Shown: piece by piece, positions 43,867-52,992 of the stretch
How the letters are laid out: every line of letters starts with the position of its first letter
Numbering within the stretch: the first letter of the stretch is position 1
Assembly: GCA_964654545.1 (NCBI GenBank)
Contig: CAZZIU010000006.1
Coordinates: 1-64,000 of the forward strand
DNA length: 64,000 bases
Direction: 5' to 3'
DNA from: JABMOV01 sp964654545
GTDB lineage: Bacteria > Fidelibacterota > Marinisomatia > Marinisomatales > JABMOV01
Made by a program: the position numbers and the translations under genes
Notes under the pieces: model-generated
The model's input: only the letters and a program-made list of their open reading frames with translations
Database searches by the model: none
Told to the model about the DNA's origin: nothing

Positions 43867-44973
43867 TTAGTCCATAGCGGATTTGGAGTCAGTTTTGACG
43901 AGAGAAATATATTCTCCGTAACCTTCTTTTTCCATGTCTTCCAGGGGAATAAAGCGCAAGGAAGCAGAGTTAATACAATAGCGCAAACCACCCTCATCTC
44001 TAGGACCATCCTCGAAGACGTGACCCAGGTGGGAATCGCCTGCTTTGCTACGTACTTCAATGCGTTTCATGAACAGGCTATTATCTTCCAGTTCTACCAC
44101 ACTCTTTTTTGCGATTGGTCTGGTGAAACTTGGCCAACCTGAGCCTGAATCAAATTTATGGGCTGAACTAAATAGCGGTTCTCCACTCACAATATCAACA
44201 TAGATACCGGGTTTCTTGTTATCCCAGTATTTATTTTTAAACGGAGGTTCAGTGCCACATTGCTGGGTAACCTGGTATTCCAGATCAGAGAGTTCTTTTT
44301 TCAATTCGTCCTGCTCCGGTTTGATAAAGTAGCCATCTTTCTTCAATTCTTTTTTTTCCATTGACCAATTCTCCTTTATATATCTTTCTCTACCGGATCC
44401 TTTCTTATACCGATTGTATCGCTCCGGATTTTTGCGGTAGTAATCCTGATGGTAATCTTCTGCTGGATAGAAATCAATGGCCTCAACTATCGAAGTGGCA
44501 ATCATTGATTTAAACTTTTTTGATTTTTCTAAATTTATTTTGGACTGCTCTGCCGATTGCCGTTGGCCTTCGTTGTGATAAAAGATGGCGGTCTTGTATT
44601 GACTCCCTCGATCTGCAAATTGTCCGCCATCATCCGTGGGATCAATGTTCTGCCAAAAGACCCTAAGGAGCGTTTCATAGTCTACCAGCTCTGGATCGAA
44701 AGTAATTTGAATGGCTTCCACGTGACCGGTGAAACCGGAACTCACTTCCGAATAGGATGGATTGGCAATTTCCCCCCCGGTATATCCCGCAACCACATCT
44801 TCTACGCCATAAATGGCTTCAAAGGGACCTTCCATACACCAGAAGCAGCCCCCGGCGAAGGTAGCTTTGGTCTGCGAATCAACGATGCCTTTGGCATCAA
44901 GGAGAGAATGAATCACCACTGGAGTTACTACTAAAAGCAGCGCTAGGGATAGAGTTGTAAAATATTTCTTCAT
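43867..44973 (-). CDS. msrAB: Exported MsrA-MsrB fusion methionine sulfoxide reductase
   Basis: A 368-residue bifunctional enzyme with an N-terminal signal/anchor (TTLSLALLLVVTPVVIHSLL). The MsrA domain (about 35-200) has the catalytic ATFAGGCFWCMEGPF and GYTGG. The MsrB domain (about 225-360) has QQCGTEPPFKNKYWDNKKPG, KFDSGSGWPSFTRPI and the catalytic Cys in RYCINSASLRFI. The zinc-binding CxxC pairs of some MsrBs are absent. It repairs both S- and R-methionine sulfoxide in periplasmic proteins. It converges with sodN (15-base gap), so both oxidant-defence proteins act in the same compartment. Confidence 0.95.
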   Translation of the reverse strand: MKKYFTTLSLALLLVVTPVVIHSLLDAKGIVDSQTKATFAGGCFWCMEGPFEAIYGVEDVVAGYTGGEIANPSYSEVSSGFTGHVEAIQITFDPELVDYETLLRVFWQNIDPTDDGGQFADRGSQYKTAIFYHNEGQRQSAEQSKINLEKSKKFKSMIATSIVEAIDFYPAEDYHQDYYRKNPERYNRYKKGSGRERYIKENWSMEKKELKKDGYFIKPEQDELKKELSDLEYQVTQQCGTEPPFKNKYWDNKKPGIYVDIVSGEPLFSSAHKFDSGSGWPSFTRPIAKKSVVELEDNSLFMKRIEVRSKAGDSHLGHVFEDGPRDEGGLRYCINSASLRFIPLEDMEKEGYGEYISLVKTDSKSAMD

Positions 44974-44994
44974 TTGTTACTCGCGAATTTAGGT

Positions 44995-45019
44995 GAGCAG
45001 GATGCCTGGCACCCTGCTC
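44995..45019 (-). terminator. Hairpin between the spondin-domain and msrAB genes
   Basis: GAGCAGG and CCTGCTC form a 7-bp stem with an 11-base loop, 12 bases after the spondin gene stop on the minus strand. There is no strong T-run, so it is only a possible terminator. Confidence 0.4.
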
Positions 45020-45030
45020 TAATTGTAAAA

Positions 45031-46356
45031 TTATAAGGGTGTAATGGTAATACGAACGATTTCGTCAACAGTCGGATAACTAAATCCGTCATCAACCAAT
45101 TGTACGGTTCCCATTTCATTATCACCCGTATTTACCCCGGATTGGCGGGGAGCCTGGTTTAAACCGATTCCCGGTATTTCATTCACTTCGGTTCCAGCGT
45201 CCCAAATCATGAATTGACTGGTAATGTCTCCGGACAAGGGAGAACCATCAAATAATGCCAATCCCATGTCATCCGGAGCCAGGAAGAGGTCATTGCTTTG
45301 TACAAGCATTGTGGCAAACGACATATGATCACCACCCATGGCCGAAACTGTAAAGGAATAGCTTTCTCCCGGACCTACTGGAGCCGGTGCACTGGTACCA
45401 ATCGGAGTCGTAAACGCACCTACCTCACTTAACATTTCATCATTTTCTAATGAAGCAGCCAAAACAGCGGGATCTCCGTCTTCGGCAAGATTCTCTAGTC
45501 CGGATCCATTATCTGCAACGTTGGCTGTAAAGAGTGGTGTCCCGGATTCATGAACCACATAGACACCCGGTGCGATCAGTTGGGTAATTCCAGTCTCATT
45601 CGCCAGTATGGATGCCAACCCACTGGGGTCTCCATCTTCAGCAATCGCTTCTAAACCATTACCATCATCAGATTGACCAGCAGTAAACAACACATTAGAA
45701 TTGGTGTGAATGACATAAACTCCAGGAGCCAGAGGTACAGCCGTACTTCCACCGTCTGATGTCATCAGTGTTGACGCAGTTGATATATTTTCAATGTGAA
45801 GGACAAATCCTGTTTCTGAAGAAGATGATAAACTCACCTCAATCACGTCAGAAACGGCGGGCAGATTGTTAAAATCATCGGTTGCCAACCGGACCGTATT
45901 TTCAGGGTCACCAGCTCCAGCATTTGCCATGGCTTGTCGTGGTGCCTGATCTGCTCCCAAGCCAGGCTCCTGATTAATTTCCGTACCGGAGTCCCACAGC
46001 ATAATTTGATCCGTAATATCTCCTGTAATCTGATTTCCCATTGCGTCAAATAATTCGATTCCATCACCATCTGGTGCATAGAATAAATCATTTGATTGCA
46101 CAAACATAGTAGCGAAACTCAATTTACTCCCCGGCGCAGCATCGAAACTGACTTCGTAGGCTTCTCCCGGAAAGATCGGAGCAGGAGATGTACCTCCAGC
46201 TGGTGTATTGAATACACCACTGTCCGAATACAGTTTTGCAGTGGAAATATTTTCAATGGTAACGGTGAAATCAGTAGCATCCTTGGGGTCCGTGCTGGTA
46301 TCGCAACCAACAGCGAATAAAAGGATGAAACTGACGATTAGTGTTAGATTTTTCAT
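45031..46356 (-). CDS. Lipoprotein with two spondin-type domains
   Basis: A 441-residue lipoprotein (MKNLTLIVSFILLFAVGC). Spondin_N-like domains occur twice: residues about 30-185 (LSFATMFVQSNDLFYAPDG ... IMLWDSGTEINQEPG ... ADQAPRQ) and about 310-440 (MSFATMLVQSNDLFLAPDD ... FMIWDAGTEVNEIPG ... LNQAPRQ), clearly a duplication. Between them is another internal pair: GVYVIHTNSNVLFTAGQSDD and GVYVVHESGTPLFTANVADN. The domain is an extracellular matrix-type adhesin fold. It lies 96 bases downstream of the kinase gene stop, behind a tandem repeat (46411) that could bind the OmpR-type regulator. Confidence 0.8.
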   Translation of the reverse strand: MKNLTLIVSFILLFAVGCDTSTDPKDATDFTVTIENISTAKLYSDSGVFNTPAGGTSPAPIFPGEAYEVSFDAAPGSKLSFATMFVQSNDLFYAPDGDGIELFDAMGNQITGDITDQIMLWDSGTEINQEPGLGADQAPRQAMANAGAGDPENTVRLATDDFNNLPAVSDVIEVSLSSSSETGFVLHIENISTASTLMTSDGGSTAVPLAPGVYVIHTNSNVLFTAGQSDDGNGLEAIAEDGDPSGLASILANETGITQLIAPGVYVVHESGTPLFTANVADNGSGLENLAEDGDPAVLAASLENDEMLSEVGAFTTPIGTSAPAPVGPGESYSFTVSAMGGDHMSFATMLVQSNDLFLAPDDMGLALFDGSPLSGDITSQFMIWDAGTEVNEIPGIGLNQAPRQSGVNTGDNEMGTVQLVDDGFSYPTVDEIVRITITPL

Positions 46357-46410
46357 GATATCCTCATAGTTTGTTATTGTTCCAAAAACCTGAGGTCAAC
46401 TTATTGACTA

Positions 46411-46429
46411 AGTATCACGAAAGTATCAC
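46411..46429. promoter_or_regulatory. Tandem repeat AGTATCAC, 11-bp period
   Basis: AGTATCAC occurs at 46411-46418 and again at 46422-46429, one helical turn apart, upstream of the spondin-domain gene. OmpR-family regulators bind such direct repeats. The two-component genes next door are the natural candidates. Confidence 0.45.
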
Positions 46430-46452
46430 AGGGGGATCAAAAGAGTATAAAA

Positions 46453-47919
46453 TTAGAGACTGGAGGGGAGGGTAAAGGAAAAGGTTGTACCTACACCCGG
46501 GGTGCTATCAACCTTTAGTTCTTTCTGATGAGCTTCCAGGATTTTATGTGCTATTGTAAGTCCCAAACCAGTGCTGGATAATCCATCGAGTGTTTTTTTA
46601 TTGCCGCTGTAATAGCGATCAAAGATGTGTGGAACATCTTCCGGCTGAATTCCTTTTCCAGTATCAATGACCGAAACAGATATGGACGACTCTCCTTGTG
46701 TAAGGCAGAGGGTAATTTTGCCTTTTTCAGGCGTGTGTTCCAGCGCATTTTTAATCAGATTGCCCAATACCCGGTCAATGAGGGATAAATCTGCCACAAC
46801 CATGGAGAGATTGGGTTCAAATTCATGAACCAGAGTGATGTCCTTTTTTTCTGCCAGTGATGCGAACTGCATCACCACATCCTGTGCCAATTCGGTAATC
46901 GAAAATGGTTCTATGTCCGGTACAACCTGTTTTGCCTCTAATTTCGATAATTCAAATAATTCGTTGATCTGTTTGCTGAGATTCAGTGTATTTTTTAGAA
47001 TAATTTCAAGATACTCCATTTTCTTGGCATCAGGAAGATGTTCCTTCATTAAAATTGTTTCAATGTATCCTTGGATGGATGCCAGGGGCGTACGTAAATC
47101 GTGGGAGACGTTAGCAATCAATTCACGACGTAGCGCATCGTTTTCTTTTAGTTTGTCAATGGTATCCTGTATGGTATCTGCCATTCGGTTAAATGACTTG
47201 CCTAACTGGCCAAACTCATCATTGTGGCTGTCCACAATTCGATCCTCAAGTTTACCCTGCTCAAAATTTTTCACAACATCAGAAATGGTTGTTAATCGGC
47301 GGGTTAATAGTGCGAACAGTATTGTTCCTATTACACCTGCAACCAGCAGAGAGAGCAATAAACCTGTAATCATTGTACGTATGATATAACTGTTTCGATA
47401 GAGACTGTTTATTGAATCGTATTCCTCACCGCCAATAACAATATATAAGTATCCTTGCTTACCTTCGCCTATATCGATTTCTGCGACAGAAAAGGGTTTT
47501 TGTTTGCCTGGTTGTCTGGGATCACTGCCTAAAACAGGGGCATTTTCTGGTTGCAGTAAAAACCGATGGATGGGATCAAGATCTACTAGATCGGATTTAA
47601 TTGATTTTCCCGGTTCGGCAAAAAATGCCAAAATATTTCCATGATCATCAAGCAAATAAATTTCAATTTTTGGATTCATGACCATCATATAATGGATACG
47701 TTCACCAATCGCACTGAGGTTTAGTTCTCCACCGAGCAGCTCCGTTAATTCGATAGCCATGTCTTTTGCAAGATTGAGGTTTAATCGTTGGTCCACATCG
47801 CGATTGAACTGAATAAAGGAATTGGTAGTAATCAGAACCTGGGAGATACCCAATAAAATGATTATTACTAAAAATACAAGGGTGAGCTTTCCATAAAAGG
47901 AAGTGAAGAATTTTTTCAT
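46453..47919 (-). CDS. Sensor histidine kinase (HAMP type)
   Basis: A 488-residue membrane kinase. It has two transmembrane helices (about 12-32 and 175-200), a periplasmic sensor of about 140 residues containing AIELTELLGGELNLS, and HAMP (ISDVVKNFEQGKLEDRIVDS). HisKA follows with IANVSHDLRTPLASIQGYIE (phospho-His near residue 273), then HATPase_c (NLIKNALEHTPEKG, VSVIDTGKGIQPED, SSTGLGLTIAHKIL). The gene begins one base after the response-regulator stop, so the pair is one operon. The ligand is unknown. Confidence 0.93.
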   Translation of the reverse strand: MKKFFTSFYGKLTLVFLVIIILLGISQVLITTNSFIQFNRDVDQRLNLNLAKDMAIELTELLGGELNLSAIGERIHYMMVMNPKIEIYLLDDHGNILAFFAEPGKSIKSDLVDLDPIHRFLLQPENAPVLGSDPRQPGKQKPFSVAEIDIGEGKQGYLYIVIGGEEYDSINSLYRNSYIIRTMITGLLLSLLVAGVIGTILFALLTRRLTTISDVVKNFEQGKLEDRIVDSHNDEFGQLGKSFNRMADTIQDTIDKLKENDALRRELIANVSHDLRTPLASIQGYIETILMKEHLPDAKKMEYLEIILKNTLNLSKQINELFELSKLEAKQVVPDIEPFSITELAQDVVMQFASLAEKKDITLVHEFEPNLSMVVADLSLIDRVLGNLIKNALEHTPEKGKITLCLTQGESSISVSVIDTGKGIQPEDVPHIFDRYYSGNKKTLDGLSSTGLGLTIAHKILEAHQKELKVDSTPGVGTTFSFTLPSSL

Positions 47920-47920
47920 A

Positions 47921-48652
47921 TTACAATTCTTCCGGATCTATAAATCGATAGCCGACACTCCATACAGTCTGTATAAATATGGGGTGCGATGGATCTTTTT
48001 CAATTTTTGTTCTCAAACGATTAATGTGAGAATTCACAGTATGCTCATATCCTAAGAACTGATAACCCCACACTTGATTCAAAAGTTGCTGCCGAGAGTA
48101 GGTGCGACCAGGGTTTTTAGCGAACAATAATAACAGGTCATATTCTTTGGCTGTCAGGTCGATTGCCTTATTATCAACTGTAACCCGCCGTTTGACCTGA
48201 TCAATGGCTAAATCATTGAACCTTAGAACGGGTAAACTCTCCTTGGACTTTGCCTTATCCGCCTCCACATCGATCCGGCGGAATAATGCTTTTACCCTGG
48301 CAATGAATTCACGGACGCTAAACGGTTTTGTAATGTATTCGTCGGCACCAAGCTCCAGCCCCAGCACCTTATCCAGTTCTTCAGATCGGGAAGTCAACAT
48401 CATGATTGGTGTGTCAATGTCCTGCTGACGAATCTGCTTGCAAATCTCCATACCATCCAATTCAGGTAGCATAACATCCAGAACAATCAAATCAGGTTTG
48501 TTTTGCAATGCTTTATTCAGCCCTACTCGTCCGGACTGGCTGTCATCAACGGCAAAACCAAGATCAGTTAAGTGAATGGATATAAGTTCAACGATAGATG
48601 CATCGTCTTCAATGATTAGCGCACGTAATTGGTTGTTCGAATTTCTTAACAT
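47921..48652 (-). CDS. OmpR-family response regulator
   Basis: A 243-residue protein with receiver (ALIIEDDASIVELISIHL, phospho-Asp in LIVLDVMLPELDG, TSRSE, and K in YITKPFSVREF) and winged-helix Trans_reg_C (IDLTAKEYDLLLLFAKNPGR, YSRQQLLNQVWG, VNSHINRLRTKIEKDPSHP). It is the first gene of a pair with the kinase at 46453. Its likely targets include its own promoter and the spondin-domain gene. Confidence 0.95.
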   Translation of the reverse strand: MLRNSNNQLRALIIEDDASIVELISIHLTDLGFAVDDSQSGRVGLNKALQNKPDLIVLDVMLPELDGMEICKQIRQQDIDTPIMMLTSRSEELDKVLGLELGADEYITKPFSVREFIARVKALFRRIDVEADKAKSKESLPVLRFNDLAIDQVKRRVTVDNKAIDLTAKEYDLLLLFAKNPGRTYSRQQLLNQVWGYQFLGYEHTVNSHINRLRTKIEKDPSHPIFIQTVWSVGYRFIDPEEL

Positions 48653-48815
48653 GGCTTTTGGAATATTAAATGATCAGTCGATTGAACACAATGTTTAAAA
48701 AATATTTATGGGCACACAGATGTGATTTTTCATTTGAAATCAGAATAATCAAGATACTCTGACTGTAAATGTACGACCAGAGCTGAATGTATGATTGGCT
48801 GAAAATCAGTATGTA

Positions 48816-50810
48816 TTACTTAACTAAAATCATTTTACCAATTGAACTGTAACTATCAGTTTGCAATCGATAAAAATAGATTCCACTCCCATAAGCGTTA
48901 CCATTCAACCTATAGGAATGATTGCCGGCAGGGAGATAATCATCAACTAGAATATCTATTGTTTGACCAAGGATGTTAAATAAACACAATTGAATATAAT
49001 CCCCCTTAGGCAAATGATATACTATATTCGTATGACCGTTAAAGGGATTAGGATAGTTTTGGAATAACTGGAAAGAGTCAGGCTTAATGGAAGAAGCAAT
49101 AAACTCCAAGTTGCTAATATTATATCCGGGGGATAAGCATTTGATTTCAATTGTTGAATTTCCTACTGGTAAAAATATTTTCCCAATTGATTGTTTTTCC
49201 CAATTTTGCCAACCGCCAGTATTTGAAATATTTATTGATGGTATGAGGTTTTCACCATTCGCACTCAACCTCATCAGCCCCCCACCATTTAAACTGGATA
49301 TGGTCGCAACAATTGAAAAGGAATCACTTTCTACAACATTTATACTATACGTGCACCATTCATTTTGTTCAATCCATCCAATATTATACGTTGACTCATT
49401 ATTGTTACTAGTTTGTTCAATATCGACGCCATCGTTCCGGTATGAAAAACCATCATTCCATGTTGTATAGGTACCATTGGAGACAGAATAGTTAGCAACA
49501 CCATTGTCAAGATAAGCAATTCCATTTTTCCCCAAATCAAAATCGACCGCTTGAATACTACCAGGAATCTTATGGGGGGAAAATGGTATAGATTTTGAAT
49601 CAGTAATCTGTCGAAACATAGCATCGGAAACATCTTTATTATAGATACAGTTTTCCAGTCGAGCTTGATCCGCAATTTCCATTAATGCATGTGTGGCAGT
49701 TTCAATTGAAGGTTGACTGCTGTTACCATTCCAATAATTGAGTAATTCTTGATAACCATCCGTCGAGTAGATAGAAAGGGGACTTGTAATTGTGTCAATT
49801 TTCTTGTGAGGCCACCAGGCCCATCCGATATTATTGTCTTCTAGTAGTGCAATTGCATCAGTGAACCAGGTGTTTGAGTTTTCACCAGCTTCACCACACC
49901 ATATAGGCACATCATAAGCTTCCCGCATATTTATCATCCACTGAACTGACTCCTGATTGTTATAATTCCAGTATTTATGAAAACTGTATACCATATTATT
50001 ATCCCAGGGGGGTGTGAGACCGGTGAAATCATTCGCCCACCAATTACCTTCGATAAAAATGATGTGGTTTGTGTCTACTGTTCTGATTAATGTGGTGATA
50101 TCCTGGTAGAGTTGTTTTAACATTGCATTACCTGGGAGCTCCCAGTTGGTCTCATTTAATAAATCATATCCACCAATCCATAACTCATCGGCGTAACGAT
50201 CTGCAATTTTATACCATAGGGCAGTCATTTTGCTACGATTTGCGGCCGAATCCCAAAGACTTGGTTTTATTGGGTCGTAATCGGAGATAGCAGCGTCATG
50301 ACCTTGCCCACCGGGCGCAGCATGTAAATCCAGAATCAAATAGATTTCATTTGCCTCGCACCAGCCCAATAAGCTATCTACCAATGCAAATCCTTTTTCT
50401 AGCCACGTATTGTTTCCAGGAACGGGTTCATCCTCCACGGACAGGGTAAACAAATTATAATGCATGGGCAACCTTATACTATTAAATCCCCAGGAAGCCA
50501 GCGAATCAATGTCTACTTTTCGACAAAAATTATTTAACCATGTATCATAGAAATTTTCCATATTTTCCATTCCAACCAGTGCTTCAATTTTTGTTTTCAA
50601 CTCGTGTTGGGTATTCGCAAACCCACTGGTCTTCATCATATATCCTTCTTGAAGCATCCACCCACCTAATCCCATACCTCTGAGTAAAATCTCATCATTG
50701 TTTCCGTCAAGAATTAATTGACCATTAACATGTAGGTATCCTTCAGGCAATAGGATTGAATGGAAAAGGAGTAAACAAAAAGCACAAAATGTAGAATAAG
50801 GAATTTTCAT
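48816..50810 (-). CDS. Secreted GH5 beta-glucanase with CBM6-like and sorting domains
   Basis: A 664-residue exported protein (signal TFCAFCLLLFHSILLPEG). GH5 catalytic domain, about 30-400: ILLRGMGLGGWMLQEGYM, acid/base Glu in DLLNETNW (about residue 219), VYSFHKYWNY and nucleophile Glu in IWCGEAGEN (about 307). A CBM6-like domain (about 440-575; NIGWIEQNEWCTYSINVVES) follows. The C-terminal sorting domain is QNYPNPFNGHTNIVYHLP ... GIYFYRLQTD ... IGKMILVK. The sequence resembles exo/endo-beta-1,3- or 1,4-glucanases; linkage cannot be assigned. It is downstream of, and probably co-transcribed with, the GH3 gene. Confidence 0.87.
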   Translation of the reverse strand: MKIPYSTFCAFCLLLFHSILLPEGYLHVNGQLILDGNNDEILLRGMGLGGWMLQEGYMMKTSGFANTQHELKTKIEALVGMENMENFYDTWLNNFCRKVDIDSLASWGFNSIRLPMHYNLFTLSVEDEPVPGNNTWLEKGFALVDSLLGWCEANEIYLILDLHAAPGGQGHDAAISDYDPIKPSLWDSAANRSKMTALWYKIADRYADELWIGGYDLLNETNWELPGNAMLKQLYQDITTLIRTVDTNHIIFIEGNWWANDFTGLTPPWDNNMVYSFHKYWNYNNQESVQWMINMREAYDVPIWCGEAGENSNTWFTDAIALLEDNNIGWAWWPHKKIDTITSPLSIYSTDGYQELLNYWNGNSSQPSIETATHALMEIADQARLENCIYNKDVSDAMFRQITDSKSIPFSPHKIPGSIQAVDFDLGKNGIAYLDNGVANYSVSNGTYTTWNDGFSYRNDGVDIEQTSNNNESTYNIGWIEQNEWCTYSINVVESDSFSIVATISSLNGGGLMRLSANGENLIPSINISNTGGWQNWEKQSIGKIFLPVGNSTIEIKCLSPGYNISNLEFIASSIKPDSFQLFQNYPNPFNGHTNIVYHLPKGDYIQLCLFNILGQTIDILVDDYLPAGNHSYRLNGNAYGSGIYFYRLQTDSYSSIGKMILVK

Positions 50811-50822
50811 TACAAGCTGGAT

Positions 50823-50912
50823 TCAAGTTTGGAGTGCAACATTTGTTAATTGGTCGAAAAATACCTGATTGGGTGTTTTAAACCCAAGTCTTTTCCTTGG
50901 TCTATTGTTTAA
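50823..50912 (-). mobile_element. Remnant of an IS30-family transposase (C-terminus)
   Basis: The minus strand from 50912 to the TGA at 50823 reads LNNRPRKRLGFKTPNQVFFD followed by QLTNVALQT, the typical end of an IS30-type transposase. Only 29 codons remain; the upstream frame (SDI before LNNRP) no longer matches the family. An inverted repeat AATATCAC ... GTGATATA at about 50913-50937 may be what is left of a terminal structure. The insertion lies between the GH3 and GH5 genes and has left the glucanase intact. Confidence 0.72.
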
Positions 50913-50961
50913 AATATCACTTTTAAAGGGTGATATATGTTAAAAGACTTTATTTACTTTT

Positions 50962-52776
50962 TTAATAATGCAGGCCAAAACCCAATTCAAATAAGGGGTC
51001 TATATTATCACTATTGATTGGGATTTGATCCATGCTTCTTGGCCATGTCATTGCAAGTTTACCTGTCGGATTATAATCACCGAATAAAACATCAGCGACC
51101 CCTTGACCCTCAGTTCCTGGTAACCATGCAGCAATTAGACCATCCCAAGTGGAAAGGTATTCTTCAATAATTAATGGCCGTCCTGAGACTAAAATTGCAA
51201 TAGTCGGTATTCCATCTAATTTCAGTTTATTGAGTACTGCAATATCTTGGCTATTCAGAGTCAAGTTATCCCGATCTCCTTCGAATTCGGCATAGGGGGT
51301 TTCTCCAATAACAGCAATAGCTACATCCGCATTTTGGGTACTGTTACCATCAGCTGAAAACAGAACATTAGTGGAATTGTCAACAGTTTTTACAATTGCT
51401 TCATAAATAGTAGTTCCCTCAGTAGTATTACCGCTTTCTCCCTGCCAGGAGATAGTCCATCCCCCACACTGGTTACCCAAATCATTAGCGTTGCTTCCCG
51501 TTACAAGAATATTCAGCCCTGACTTTGATAGTGGTAGTATTGAATTTTCATTCTTTAACAGAACCATTGAAGCCTGTACACATTCCCGGGCAAGCTCTCG
51601 ATTAGATCCAGATCCAATCTCATTTATTAAAGCTCGATCTGCATACGGATGGTCAAATAGCCCTAATCGATGCTTTGCACGTAAAATACGGGTTACCGCA
51701 TCGTTAATTCTTTCCATGCCAACGGTACCCTCATTGACCAATTCAGTCAGCAAGGTGATAAACTGTACATAGTGTTCAGGAACCATAATCATGTCAATAC
51801 CCGCATTGATTCCATTTGCAATATCACTTTTATACTCTCCTGGGATTTCATCTATCCCCGCCCAGTCAGATACGACAATCCCATCAAAACCCAGTTCATC
51901 TTTTAGTATATCGGTAATATAATATTTTGAACCATGCATCTTTTGGCCTTGTATGCTGCTGAAAGATACCATTATCGATCCAACACCCGCTTCCAAAGCA
52001 GCCAGGTAGCCTGGTAGATGGATTGATCGAATATCAGTCTCAGAAAGATCAAGGTTACCACGATCAATTTTACCATTCATGCCGGTCCCCCAGAGTACCC
52101 CACCATCACCGACAAAATGCTTTGCACAAGCTAAAACGGTGTGCGGATCACTCAAGGATTCCCCCTGGTAACCTATTATTGAAGCCGACCCACATTCTTT
52201 TACAATTTCCGATGATTCTGAAAATCCTTCATAATAACGACCCCATCGTTCATCCTGTGGGACGGCAATACAGGGACTAAATGTCCAGTGAATCCCAGTA
52301 GCAGAAACTTCTTTGGCCGTCACCTCAGAAGCCTTACGCACCAATTCCAAATTATTCATACACCCGAGCCCAATATTATGAGGGAAAATTGTTGCACCGA
52401 CGACATTATTATGGCCATGCACTGCATCAATACCATAAATAAGTGGAATTTGTAAGCGTGTCTTTAATGCAGTTGCTTGGTATCCATCAACCATGTCTGC
52501 CCAACTGATAGGATCATTTGATTCAGGTGCAGACCCCCCACCACTCAGAAGGGAGCCTAGAAAATATTTTTTTATATCATCATCATTTGCAAGGTATCTC
52601 CGATCGACCTGTGTCATCTGGCCAATTTTTTCCGCTAACGTCATCTGTGATATGAGTTGTGATATCTGATCCTCGTAGTTTCCATTTTTCATATCATCCG
52701 TTGATTTTAACTTGCATGAGGACATGGATAGTCCAAGGAAAGTAATGAATCCAATTACGATACTTTTATTCGTCAC
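50962..52776 (-). CDS. GH3 beta-glucosidase lipoprotein
   Basis: A 604-residue protein from GTG 52776, preferred because AAAGGG lies just upstream and a short lipoprotein signal follows (SIVIGFITFLGLSMSSC). A TTG at 52797 is in frame. The GH3 (beta/alpha)8 domain has AEKIGQMTQVDRRYL, IPLIYGIDAVHGHNNVVGAT, AKHFVGDGGVLWGTG and the nucleophile Asp in GIVVSDWAGID (about residue 303). The alpha/beta sandwich domain is present (VLLKNENSILPLSKSGLNIL, then GETPYAEFEGDRDN); no fibronectin-III domain. It cleaves beta-glucan oligosaccharides to glucose in the periplasm. A sigma-54 promoter lies upstream at 52820. Confidence 0.93.
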   Translation of the reverse strand: MTNKSIVIGFITFLGLSMSSCKLKSTDDMKNGNYEDQISQLISQMTLAEKIGQMTQVDRRYLANDDDIKKYFLGSLLSGGGSAPESNDPISWADMVDGYQATALKTRLQIPLIYGIDAVHGHNNVVGATIFPHNIGLGCMNNLELVRKASEVTAKEVSATGIHWTFSPCIAVPQDERWGRYYEGFSESSEIVKECGSASIIGYQGESLSDPHTVLACAKHFVGDGGVLWGTGMNGKIDRGNLDLSETDIRSIHLPGYLAALEAGVGSIMVSFSSIQGQKMHGSKYYITDILKDELGFDGIVVSDWAGIDEIPGEYKSDIANGINAGIDMIMVPEHYVQFITLLTELVNEGTVGMERINDAVTRILRAKHRLGLFDHPYADRALINEIGSGSNRELARECVQASMVLLKNENSILPLSKSGLNILVTGSNANDLGNQCGGWTISWQGESGNTTEGTTIYEAIVKTVDNSTNVLFSADGNSTQNADVAIAVIGETPYAEFEGDRDNLTLNSQDIAVLNKLKLDGIPTIAILVSGRPLIIEEYLSTWDGLIAAWLPGTEGQGVADVLFGDYNPTGKLAMTWPRSMDQIPINSDNIDPLFELGFGLHY

Positions 52777-52819
52777 CAGTGGCACCCTTTCAAACAATTA
52801 TCATTTCATCACGCAATTC

Positions 52820-52834
52820 GCAATCTCTATGCCA
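52820..52834 (-). promoter_or_regulatory. Sigma-54 (-24/-12) promoter of the GH3 gene
   Basis: The minus strand reads TTGGCAT-AGAGA-TTGC; consensus is TGGCAC-N5-TTGC. GG and GC are ten bases apart as required. It lies 44 bases before the GTG start at 52776 and 136 bp from the upstream palindrome at 52962. Confidence 0.75.
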
Positions 52835-52961
52835 AAATGATCTTCGTTTAACTAATATTTCAATTAAAACCACGTTATAGAAGAGAGAGCAAAAGAAAAA
52901 AATAACCGATTCACCAAATTTGCATAGGATAATCAAGAACTTTGCTGCAATTTCCAACATA

Positions 52962-52976
52962 TTATCAAATTGATAA
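52962..52976. promoter_or_regulatory. Palindromic NtrC-type enhancer site, copy A
   Basis: TTATCAAATTGATAA, a perfect 7-bp inverted repeat about one central base. Read on the minus strand in the direction of the GH3 promoter it matches copy B (57228) over 20 of 22 bases. It also lies 16 bases before the start of the binding-protein gene, so it may autoregulate that operon. Confidence 0.75.
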
Positions 52977-52992
52977 CATCGAATAATATCAA

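Noticed and set aside
46835..47389. 184-codon open frame antisense to the sensor kinase
   Set aside because: It mirrors the kinase coding sequence; no signal or motif supports it.
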